Origin: SZUA-430 sp964646885
GTDB taxonomy: Bacteria; Pseudomonadota; Alphaproteobacteria; Micropepsales; Micropepsaceae
Direction of reading: 5' to 3'
Length of the DNA stretch: 20,019 bases
Assembly: GCA_964646885.1 (NCBI GenBank)
Contig: CAZYFM010000059.1
Coordinates: 1 to 20,019 of the forward strand
Part shown: in pieces, positions 14,500-20,019 of the stretch
Layout: each line of letters begins with the position of its first letter
Numbering within the stretch: position 1 is the stretch's first letter
Position numbers and translations under genes: made by a program
Notes under the pieces: model-generated
The model's input: the letters and a program-made list of their open reading frames with translations, nothing else
Database searches by the model: none
Told to the model about the DNA's origin: nothing

Positions 14500-15336
14500 T
14501 CAGTGCGAGAGAAGCACCGGCAGGCTCAGATTTTCGAGCACGCCCTGGGTTGCCCCGCCCAGCACGAAGTCCCGCAAACGAGAATGTCCGAACCCTCCCA
14601 TGGCGAGGAGTTGCGCCCCTTCGGCAATGGCTGCGGCCTGCAACGCATCCGAAATGGTGTTGCCAGCAAGGCTGATCCCGCGCGGCTTTGCCTTGTAACC
14701 GCGCGTTTCAAGCGACGCTGCCAGAGACGTGGCAATGTCGCCCTTCTTCAGCGGCTTTTCATCGTTGACCGTCAACACGGATACGCGGCCACCCTCGGGC
14801 AGCAGGGACAGGGCATCACCAAGCGCGCGTGCAGCCACACGGCTTTCATCCCAGGCGATCGCGATGTGGGTGAGGCTTGCGGGACGGGCCGAGGGCGGTA
14901 CCAGAATGGCGGGCCGACCGGAGCCGAACACGACGGCCTCGGACATTTCCTGCCCCGACGCGATGTCGCCAGACCACGGAAGGATTGCCAGGTCGTAGTA
15001 GCGGGCCTCGGCTGCGGCGGTGTCCTGCGCTGCACCCAATGCGACCTCCCTGGATGTGAAGTGCACGCTTGATGCCGACTGCGCCGAGCCCTCAAGCAGC
15101 TTCTTCAGGCGATCGGACTCAGACCTGCTTCTTTCCTCCAGTGTCCGGATCATGCCTGGCACATCCAGCAGCATGCCACCCAATGGCGAGTAGACGTTTG
15201 GGATGTCGGCGCAGAAGGCCTTGACGTGAAGCCGACAGCCGAGGGCCTCGGCGAACCGGGCCGCCGTCAGTATTGCCCGGTCATCCATGGGTTCCGGATA
15301 GGTGGACAGGGGCATGTAGGCGGTACGGATGGGCAT
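14500..15336 (-). CDS. Universal stress protein, tandem UspA domains
   Basis: This 278-residue cytoplasmic protein has two UspA-type domains, about residues 1-148 and 155-278. The second domain has the nucleotide-binding pattern MGGFGHSRLRDFVLGGATQGVL at 246-267 (G-x2-G-x9-G-[ST]-type), so it may bind ATP; the first has a degenerate loop (GSGRPAILVPP). The ATG has GGGAG eight bases upstream. The gene is the only one in its transcription unit and converges with accA. An FNR-type palindrome lies 103-116 bases upstream of its start and sits exactly -41.5 from a plausible start site, so induction under low oxygen or by nitrogen oxides is the likely control. Its partner is unknown. Confidence 0.9.
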   Translation of the reverse strand: MPIRTAYMPLSTYPEPMDDRAILTAARFAEALGCRLHVKAFCADIPNVYSPLGGMLLDVPGMIRTLEERSRSESDRLKKLLEGSAQSASSVHFTSREVALGAAQDTAAAEARYYDLAILPWSGDIASGQEMSEAVVFGSGRPAILVPPSARPASLTHIAIAWDESRVAARALGDALSLLPEGGRVSVLTVNDEKPLKKGDIATSLAASLETRGYKAKPRGISLAGNTISDALQAAAIAEGAQLLAMGGFGHSRLRDFVLGGATQGVLENLSLPVLLSH

Positions 15337-15410
15337 TGCGATTGCTCCCGCTTGAAGGCGGCACCGCGCTCCAGCACATCGCCGACAGCTTCGCGTGCCT
15401 TTCCTGCCTG

Positions 15411-15416
15411 CGTATA
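15411..15416 (-). promoter_or_regulatory. -10 element of the universal stress protein promoter
   Basis: TATACG on the minus strand matches TATAAT at four of six positions. If these bases are -12 to -7, the start site is near 15404, giving a 67-base leader, and the FNR-type box centre falls at exactly -41.5. Confidence 0.45.
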
Positions 15417-15438
15417 GCGAGACAAAACTCGATCATTC

Positions 15439-15452
15439 TTGACCTGAGTCAA
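15439..15452. promoter_or_regulatory. FNR/FixK-type binding site (TTGAC-CTGA-GTCAA)
   Basis: A perfect palindrome TTGAC-N4-GTCAA, the established consensus class of the Crp/FNR oxygen-sensing regulators (FNR, FixK, Anr, Dnr). It lies between the divergent stress-protein gene and the small HTH gene, and both could respond. The regulator is not in the window. Confidence 0.75.
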
Positions 15453-15508
15453 CCAAACGCAATTAAACTTCGCTACTCTTCAGTAACAGGCAACCAGAGG
15501 ACCCAAGC

Positions 15509-15733
15509 ATGCCCCAAGACCGGTATCAGACGGTTCAGGCGATCGCCGAGCGTCTCGACGTGGCCGAAGCCACCGTGCGTCACTGGATCAAGTCCGGGGA
15601 GCTGCGTGCCATCGACATCGGCAAGGGCTGGCGCATTGCAGACACGGACCTGGATCAGTTCCTTCGGGCACGGGAAACGGCGCCGCGTGGGGACCTGGCA
15701 AAGCCCGGCGAGAGCCAGTGCAATGCTGATTGA
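15509..15733 (+). CDS. Small helix-turn-helix DNA-binding protein (HTH_17, excisionase/MerR-like)
   Basis: The 74-residue protein has one domain of the excisionase family (HTH_17), residues 5-53: a helix-turn-helix (YQTVQAIAERLDVAEATVRHWIKSG) followed by the wing ELRAIDIGKGWRIADTDLDQFL. It probably binds DNA as a small regulator; no integrase or recombinase is adjacent, so a phage or plasmid excisionase role is not supported. The ATG has AGAGGA at 15496-15501. It is divergent from the universal stress protein and shares its intergenic region with the FNR-type palindrome. The tail (residues 54-74) is polar. Its target is unknown. Confidence 0.8.
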   Translation: MPQDRYQTVQAIAERLDVAEATVRHWIKSGELRAIDIGKGWRIADTDLDQFLRARETAPRGDLAKPGESQCNAD

Positions 15734-15885
15734 GTGCGGGCCTGATTGAGGGCGGGAGCGCTGCGTGGTTCCCCAACGCAAGTACTGTTCACTCGGCAAT
15801 CCTCTGCTCGCCGCGGGGTTGGGATGCGGGCCGAGTTTGCGTCCCGCTTCCCGGCTGATACGCTCGGGCGTCATCAGCTTGGTCT

Positions 15886-15914
15886 TAAGGTGCAGGCTCG
15901 TCGTGCTGCACTTT
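15886..15914. terminator. Possible bidirectional hairpin after the HTH gene and M56 gene (weak)
   Basis: AAGGTGCAG and CTGCACTTT pair as nine bases including one G-U, around a ten-base loop. It lies between the convergent HTH gene (ends 15733) and the M56 gene (ends 16012). The T-tail is poor in both directions. Nothing else in 15734-16011 looks functional. Confidence 0.3.
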
Positions 15915-16011
15915 GGCAAGGCGCCTGGTCAGCCGAACGAGCGGTACGGGAGATGCTGGTTCGAGTCCGGCAGTTGATGGCGCCTTGCTGCGCCGGCGAG
16001 CCGTGCGATGA

Positions 16012-17607
16012 TCAGGGGCCGTTGCCGCTTGTGTTCGCGCCTGAAGTTGCGGGCTTCCCGAAGCGACCGGGGATGCACACCAGCTTTTCGAGGGCGCGCA
16101 GCTCCTCTTCAGCCGAGGGGTTTGCTGACGGTGTACGATCCAGGGCGCGTTTGCATGCCTTGGCCAGGCGCGCCATTGCTGACGCTTCTGCCTTTGCCAT
16201 TCGCGCATCACGCTCCGCACGTTGCGCTGCTTTCGTGGCCTCCTGGCGGGCCGCGATGATCGCCGGCTGAATGCGCGTGATGGCCTGTCTTGCGGCAGCG
16301 ATCTCCGGCTGAACGCGCGTGATGGCCTGTCTTGCGGCAGCGATCTCCGGTTCGATTTCTTCCAGCATCGCCAGACGGGCCTCGGTCATGGCCGCACGCG
16401 CGGCCTTGACGGCGATGTGCGCCTGCCTGGCCGCGTCCTTTCGAGCCGCCTCGATTGCAGCTTCCGCCTCCCTCAGTGCGAGGCGTGTCGTCGTACGCAC
16501 GTCTTCTTCCATTTCCAGCGCTTCCAGATCAGCTTCGTCCACGGGTTCGACATTGTCGGTGTCTTCGGCCTCAATCGGCATGTCCAAGGTGTCGAGCTCA
16601 TCCAGTTGATCCAGCTCTTCCAGTTCGTCCAGGCCATCTTCGGCCTCGATGACAGAAGCGGGGCTGACAGATGCGGGGCCGACAGACGCGGCGTGCCCAG
16701 GCGCCGGTGCTGCCAAAACTTCGACAGGACGCATCAGCCAGACGGCGCCACATACGGACATTGCCGCCACGGCGATGAGGGACAGACCCAGGCCACGGCC
16801 CAGCCGTGAGGGAGAAGCTTTCAGCATGAGAATTCGCTCCTTCAGTGAATGGAAATGGGGGGCGTTCCAGGCGCAGCCGACGGGAACATGAAACGCCGTG
16901 GCGTGTGTCTTGAGCATTGCTTCTGCATAGGCGCGTCTGGAATTCGAGTGACGCGCGAGTACCGACGCATCGCATGCCAGTTCCTGGTCGATGCGAAGTG
17001 CGTGCGATGCGATGTGAACCAGCGGATTGAACCAGCTGACGGCACGCAAACCCATTGCCACCGCGTTGACCATTGGATCGTGGCGACTGACGTGCGTGCG
17101 TTCGTGCGCGAGGACAAGTGTCCGCTCTTCCGTCGAAAAGCGCGTGTCAAAATCCCGCGGCAGCAGGATGATCGGGCGCAGGGCACCGACCACGGCGGGA
17201 CCGTGGGAGGGCGCGGCGCTGAACACGCCGTGTCCGAGTGCCGCGACGGGCTCAAGGGTGCCGGCAGACCGTACGAACAGGCGCTGCCTCATCGCAAAAA
17301 CCGCCATCATGCCGGCGACACCCATGACCCAGACCGTGACGAAAATCAGTGACGGCAGGTCGGATGCCGGAGCCGCCGAGACGGTTTCAACGGCGGTTGC
17401 CGTCTGGTCCGGCGGCAACACCAGGGTGATCTGGCGTGCCGGCGCCAGCCAGGCCAGGAAAGCGAAAAACGGCAGAAGCCACAATGCGTAAGCGACCCGC
17501 GCGCCCGCCAGCCTGCGAACAGGCATGCGCAAGGCGAGCACGATCAGGATGCCTGCAGCCAGCGTGACATTCGCCCATGCCAGGAGTGAGAGCATCTCAC
17601 TTGCCAT
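16012..17607 (-). CDS. M56 family (BlaR1-like) membrane metallopeptidase with acidic coiled-coil C-terminus
   Basis: This 531-residue protein has helices at about residues 5-28, 38-56 and 86-106, a cytoplasmic zincin domain with HERTH at 168-172 and the third zinc ligand E209 in DQELACD, and a fourth helix at about 274-293. That is the BlaR1/MecR1 peptidase layout. The usual penicillin-binding sensor is missing. Instead, residues 320-370 are acidic (for example DELEELDQLDELDTLD) and 375-480 are an Ala-rich, probably coiled-coil helix with two copies of a 14-residue repeat. The C-terminus should be periplasmic. It overlaps the repressor gene upstream by 11 bases. It probably releases the repressor on a signal, which is inference. 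Confidence 0.85.
   Translation of the reverse strand: MASEMLSLLAWANVTLAAGILIVLALRMPVRRLAGARVAYALWLLPFFAFLAWLAPARQITLVLPPDQTATAVETVSAAPASDLPSLIFVTVWVMGVAGMMAVFAMRQRLFVRSAGTLEPVAALGHGVFSAAPSHGPAVVGALRPIILLPRDFDTRFSTEERTLVLAHERTHVSRHDPMVNAVAMGLRAVSWFNPLVHIASHALRIDQELACDASVLARHSNSRRAYAEAMLKTHATAFHVPVGCAWNAPHFHSLKERILMLKASPSRLGRGLGLSLIAVAAMSVCGAVWLMRPVEVLAAPAPGHAASVGPASVSPASVIEAEDGLDELEELDQLDELDTLDMPIEAEDTDNVEPVDEADLEALEMEEDVRTTTRLALREAEAAIEAARKDAARQAHIAVKAARAAMTEARLAMLEEIEPEIAAARQAITRVQPEIAAARQAITRIQPAIIAARQEATKAAQRAERDARMAKAEASAMARLAKACKRALDRTPSANPSAEEELRALEKLVCIPGRFGKPATSGANTSGNGP
16269..16352 (-). repeat. Tandem 42-bp repeat coding a 14-residue coiled-coil unit
   Basis: 16269-16310 and 16311-16352 are two 42-base copies that differ at only a few positions, for example 16272 versus 16314. 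In the M56 protein they encode EIAAARQAITRVQP and EIAAARQAITRIQP (residues 421-448), and a third diverged copy AIIAARQ follows. Fourteen residues are two heptads, which keeps a coiled-coil register. The near-identity points to a recent duplication. Confidence 0.85.
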
Positions 17608-17965
17608 CGTCGAGTTTCCTCAACAGGCGTTTCAGCTCGGCAATGTCGTCCTTGCTCAGCTGCCTTGTTTCCGCGAAGTGCGAAACGAGAGGTGCGAGGC
17701 GCCCATCGAACAGGCGGTCGAGCAGCCCTCGACTTTCGTTCTGCACGTAGGCGCTGCGTTCGATGAGTGGCGCATAAAGATAACGCCGACCATCACGCAC
17801 GGCGGATACGGCCTTCTTGGTCAGAAGACGGTTCAGGAGTGTCTTGACGGTCTTGTCGGACCAGTCCTGTTCGTCCCCGATGGCGTCCACGATTTCCTCG
17901 GCGCTGAGGGGGCTCTTCCGCCACAGCGCTTCCATCACGACGCTTTCTGCACTGGATATGCGCAT
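17597..17965 (-). CDS. BlaI/MecI/CopY-family transcriptional repressor
   Basis: The 122-residue protein has a winged helix at about residues 5-67: MEALWRKSPLSAEEIVDAI, then the recognition segment DWSDKTVKTLLNRLLTKKAVSAVRDGRRYLYAPLI typical of BlaI. The C-terminal part LLDRLFDGRLAPLVSHFAE matches the dimerisation region. I chose the ATG at 17965 because the family normally begins with MRIS-x-AE; a longer frame reaches 17986, but that would place the operator inside the coding sequence. Its AGG ribosome binding site lies within operator 1. Two dyad operators cover the promoter, so it should be self-repressing. It is followed by the M56 peptidase gene, which overlaps it by 11 bases. Confidence 0.9.
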   Translation of the reverse strand: MRISSAESVVMEALWRKSPLSAEEIVDAIGDEQDWSDKTVKTLLNRLLTKKAVSAVRDGRRYLYAPLIERSAYVQNESRGLLDRLFDGRLAPLVSHFAETRQLSKDDIAELKRLLRKLDDGK

Positions 17966-17968
17966 TCG

Positions 17969-17982
17969 ATTACACCTGTAAT
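17969..17982. promoter_or_regulatory. BlaI-type operator 1 (ATTACA-CC-TGTAAT)
   Basis: A palindrome with perfect 6-bp arms and the TACA-N2-TGTA core known from BlaI/CopY-family operators. It lies just before the repressor ATG, contains its AGG ribosome binding site, and falls downstream of the promoter. Confidence 0.75.
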
Positions 17983-17991
17983 TCATATGAA

Positions 17992-18020
17992 TGATTACGG
18001 ATGTAATTCTTTTCTGTCAA
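17992..18020 (-). promoter_or_regulatory. Promoter of the BlaI/M56 operon
   Basis: On the minus strand, TTGACA (18020-18015) is a perfect -35 element. After a 17-base spacer, TAATCA (17997-17992) is a poor but correctly spaced -10. Operator 2 overlaps the -10 and spacer. Confidence 0.6.
17994..18007. promoter_or_regulatory. BlaI-type operator 2 (ATTACGGATGTAAT)
   Basis: An imperfect copy of operator 1 with perfect ATTAC/GTAAT outer arms. Its centre is 25 bases from that of operator 1. The 12-base palindrome ATTCATATGAAT (17981-17992) joins the two. Confidence 0.65.
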
Positions 18021-18122
18021 GCGCAGGCGTTCACAAGCCCGTGAGGGAACCGCGTGACCGGATCCCTGGCGCGACGGGCGTAAGGCCGTCCGCTCAGCGA
18101 ATTCTGATCCGCCGCTTGCAGG

Positions 18123-18584
18123 TCAGTGGTGGTCGAAACTGATGACGCGGGTGAGCTTCCAGGTGTCGCCTGTCTGCTGCCAGAGCTGCACGAAGCGTGC
18201 GGGGCCCGCCGGTGACGTGCAGTTTCCTTTTCCGTCCGTCTGGCAGAAGGTGTGCGTTCCGATCTCGACGGCGCCGTAGCCCTTGAGCGGATGGACTTCA
18301 AGCGTTCCCGGCACCAGCGTGCGCTTCACTTTCCCGCAAATGTATTTCGAGATGGAGTCGATGAAGGCGGCCTTGCCCGTCATGAGGCCGTTCTGGTCGT
18401 GATAGAATTCAAGGTCATCCGCAACCAGATCGCCGAGCGTGTCGAGATCGCAGCTGTTGTAGGCGTTGAACAGCCTTGCATCGAGGGTGGTGACCGTTGA
18501 TGCCAGGTCGGGCGTGTCTGCAGCCATGGACGCGGAGGACACGGACATGATCACGCCAAACGCGACAAGGAACTCACGCACCAT
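18123..18584 (-). CDS. Exported NTF2-like (SnoaL/DUF4440-type) protein
   Basis: The 153-residue product has a signal peptide (MVREFLVAFGVIMSVSSASMA, cleaved near residue 21) and an NTF2-like cone fold: DARLFNAYNSCDLDTLGDLVADDLEFYHDQNGLMTGKAAFIDSI, then RFVQLWQQTGDTWKLTRVISFDHH. Such domains bind small molecules or act as catalytic or scaffold pockets; the ligand here is unknown. I chose the ATG at 18584, since an upstream TTG at 18599 would add only MHGRS; GGGAG is only four bases before the ATG. It overlaps the epoxide hydrolase stop by 11 bases, so the pair is co-transcribed. Four cysteines (residues 44, 82, 113, 121) could form disulfides in the periplasm. Confidence 0.8.
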   Translation of the reverse strand: MVREFLVAFGVIMSVSSASMAADTPDLASTVTTLDARLFNAYNSCDLDTLGDLVADDLEFYHDQNGLMTGKAAFIDSISKYICGKVKRTLVPGTLEVHPLKGYGAVEIGTHTFCQTDGKGNCTSPAGPARFVQLWQQTGDTWKLTRVISFDHH

Positions 18585-19722
18585 CGATCTCCCGTGCAAA
18601 GGCGCGGATGTCTTCGATGAGGTCCTGCGGGCGTTCCATGGCGGCGAAGTGGCCGCCGCGCTTGAACTCGGTCCAGCGCTTCACGTTCATGTGACGCTCG
18701 ACGAGCGAACGGGGCGGGAAGGGGATGAGGTCCTTGGGGAAGCGCGCGATGCCGACGGGCTTCTCGATGCGCGCCTTTGGCGGCACGGGCGTTCCGCTCA
18801 TGTCCTCGAACAGGCCGCGATAGAGCCAGGTGGAGGTGCCGAACGTGCGCGTAACCAGGTAGATCATCACGTTCGTGATCAGCTGGTCCTTCGTGTAGAC
18901 GGACTCGAGGTTGCCGTCGTCGAGGTCCGACCAGCCGTGGAATTTCTCGATGATCCAGGCGGCCATGCCGACGGGTGAATCCATCACGGGATAGGACAGG
19001 GTCAGCGGCTTGGTGGACTGTTCGCGGAAGTAAGCCCCCTCGAGATTGAAGAGCAGCTCGGCATGCTGCGCGGCCTGCTTTTCCTCCGGCGTTTCCGGTT
19101 CGACGCCGGGCGATCGCCAGCCAAACATGTTCAGGTGCACGGCCCGGCAGGCGGCATGGTCGTAACCGAGCCAGCCCGAGACCGAAGAGCCCCAGTCTCC
19201 ACCCTGCGCGATGTACTCCTTGTAGCCGAGCGTGTTCGTCATCAGCTCGTTGAAGTAGCCCGCTACCGTGCGCGGGCTGATCGGCTTTGCGGGCTTGCCC
19301 GAGAAGCCGTAGCCGGGCAGCGACGGGATCACGAGGTCGAAGGCGTCACTCGCCTTGCCGGCATGCTTTTCCGGATAGGCGAGCGGCTCGATGACATTCA
19401 TGAACTCGAGCACCGAGCCTGGCCAGCCATGCGTGATCAGCAGCGGGCGGCGCTTTTCCGCGTTCGAGCGGACATGGATGAAGTGGATGTCGAGGTCTCG
19501 CACGCGGACCTTGTATTGCGGCCACCGGTTCAGCGCATCCTGTTCGCGGTACCAGTCGTAGCCGTGCAGCCAGTACTCGACGATGCGCTTCATCGAAGCG
19601 AGTTCTGCGCCATAGGCCCAGCCGCCGCCGGCGGGTGCATCCGGCCACTCGAACTGGCGCACGCGTTCCATGATGCGGTTGATGGTGGCCTGCGGGATCT
19701 CGATCTTGAAGGGCGTGGGCAT
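18574..19722 (-). CDS. Epoxide hydrolase (alpha/beta-hydrolase, microsomal-type with EHN domain)
   Basis: The 382-residue enzyme has the epoxide hydrolase N-terminal (EHN) domain at about 3-105 (FEWPDAPAGGGWAYGAELASMKRIVEYWL) and the alpha/beta-hydrolase core. HGWPGS at 98-103 is the oxyanion loop, GGDWGSS at 174-180 holds the nucleophile D176, and GGHFAAMERP has the catalytic H358; D331 (FPKDL) is the likely charge-relay acid. The reaction is opening of an epoxide to a diol via an ester intermediate. The substrate cannot be told from sequence. The start is the ATG at 19722; a clear ribosome binding site is not visible. The exported NTF2-like gene overlaps its 3' end. Confidence 0.92.
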   Translation of the reverse strand: MPTPFKIEIPQATINRIMERVRQFEWPDAPAGGGWAYGAELASMKRIVEYWLHGYDWYREQDALNRWPQYKVRVRDLDIHFIHVRSNAEKRRPLLITHGWPGSVLEFMNVIEPLAYPEKHAGKASDAFDLVIPSLPGYGFSGKPAKPISPRTVAGYFNELMTNTLGYKEYIAQGGDWGSSVSGWLGYDHAACRAVHLNMFGWRSPGVEPETPEEKQAAQHAELLFNLEGAYFREQSTKPLTLSYPVMDSPVGMAAWIIEKFHGWSDLDDGNLESVYTKDQLITNVMIYLVTRTFGTSTWLYRGLFEDMSGTPVPPKARIEKPVGIARFPKDLIPFPPRSLVERHMNVKRWTEFKRGGHFAAMERPQDLIEDIRAFAREIDGA

Positions 19723-19830
19723 TGTCGTCCTGCTCGCGTTTGTTCACGCGCATTGCAGCAGGAATGGGGGCCGGGTGCAATCACCTGACGCTGCGCGTGT
19801 CCACAATGAGGCGCGCATCACGTCATGGGT

Positions 19831-19884
19831 GGTCCGCCGGAGCCTGTCCTCGGGATACGCGAAGCGTATGCCCGGGGGCGGACC
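19831..19884. repeat. Large REP-like hairpin near the right edge
   Basis: GGTCCGCC (19831-19838) and GGCGGACC (19877-19884) are perfect 8-bp arms. Inside, CGGG-ATACGC (19851-19860) and GCGTAT-G-CCCG (19864-19874) form a ten-pair stem with a GAA loop and one bulged G. The whole resembles dispersed palindromic repeats of alphaproteobacterial genomes. GCTTTTTT follows eight bases later (19893-19900), so it could act as a plus-strand terminator, but no plus-strand gene precedes it. In the 297 bases from 19723 to the window end I see no gene. Confidence 0.6.
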
Positions 19885-20019
19885 GTGACGCGGCTTTTTT
19901 GGGTATGGCGAGCAGGTAGCGTAGGGCGCTCAGTTCATGCCCCTAACCCTGGTTGTCATGGTCCGCGCAGGCCACGGCTGTCCGGTTCAGATTCCACACT
20001 ACGCGCTGAATGTCTTTGG

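Noticed and set aside
15746..16270. Plus-strand open frame between the HTH gene and the M56 gene
   Set aside because: It overlaps the M56 gene on the other strand, has no recognisable start signal, and has no domain that I can see.
18051..18110. Terminator for the NTF2-like/epoxide hydrolase operon
   Set aside because: GACGG-N8-CCGTC is only a five-pair stem and no T-run follows on the minus strand.

Overview
The window is GC-rich, gene-dense chromosomal DNA with about 20 genes on both strands. It most likely comes from an alphaproteobacterium, perhaps a Caulobacter/Hyphomonas-type lineage; the exact group is inferred. Supporting signs are a CobS-type cobaltochelatase gene beside a J-domain gene and bolA, the xerD / aroK-aroB / CNNM-CBS protein neighbourhood, a Mcl1-type malyl-CoA lyase, and an FNR/FixK-type palindrome. 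I see no insertion sequence, prophage, CRISPR array, rRNA or tRNA.

Left part (1-4633). The minus strand carries the start of cobS (it runs off the left edge) and a J-domain protein with a Cys/His cluster. bolA is divergent on the plus strand. A minus-strand operon aroK-aroB-CNNM/CBS protein follows, with aroK and aroB overlapping by ATGA; it supplies two shikimate-pathway enzymes and an integral membrane protein.

Centre (4721-11314). A plus-strand run starts with a 62-residue membrane protein, a 610-residue exported helical-repeat protein and xerD, with overlapping reading frames. It continues with mcl1 (malyl-CoA lyase), kup (potassium uptake) and a secreted Gly-Tyr-Pro-repeat / glycine-zipper protein closed by a clear terminator. 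A perfect 13-bp inverted repeat lies between kup and the last gene.

Right part (11327-19722). First comes a three-gene minus-strand operon with two ATGA overlaps: a small membrane protein, an AhpD/carboxymuconolactone-decarboxylase-like protein, and an ECF41-type sigma factor with its fused C-terminal domain. An ECF41-like promoter sits directly upstream, so the operon is probably autoregulated. accA follows on the plus strand, with two terminator-like hairpins behind it. A tandem universal stress protein and a small helix-turn-helix gene diverge from a region holding a perfect FNR-type palindrome, placed at exactly -41.5 from a plausible stress-gene promoter. Next is a BlaI-type repressor / M56 metallopeptidase pair with two operator palindromes over its promoter; the peptidase lacks the beta-lactam sensor domain and carries an acidic, coiled-coil C-terminus instead. 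Last are an exported NTF2-like protein and an epoxide hydrolase, overlapping as an operon, and a large REP-like hairpin near the right edge.

The most interesting regions are the regulatory ones: the ECF41 operon, the FNR box in the stress-protein intergenic region, and the BlaI/M56 pair with its unusual sensor end.
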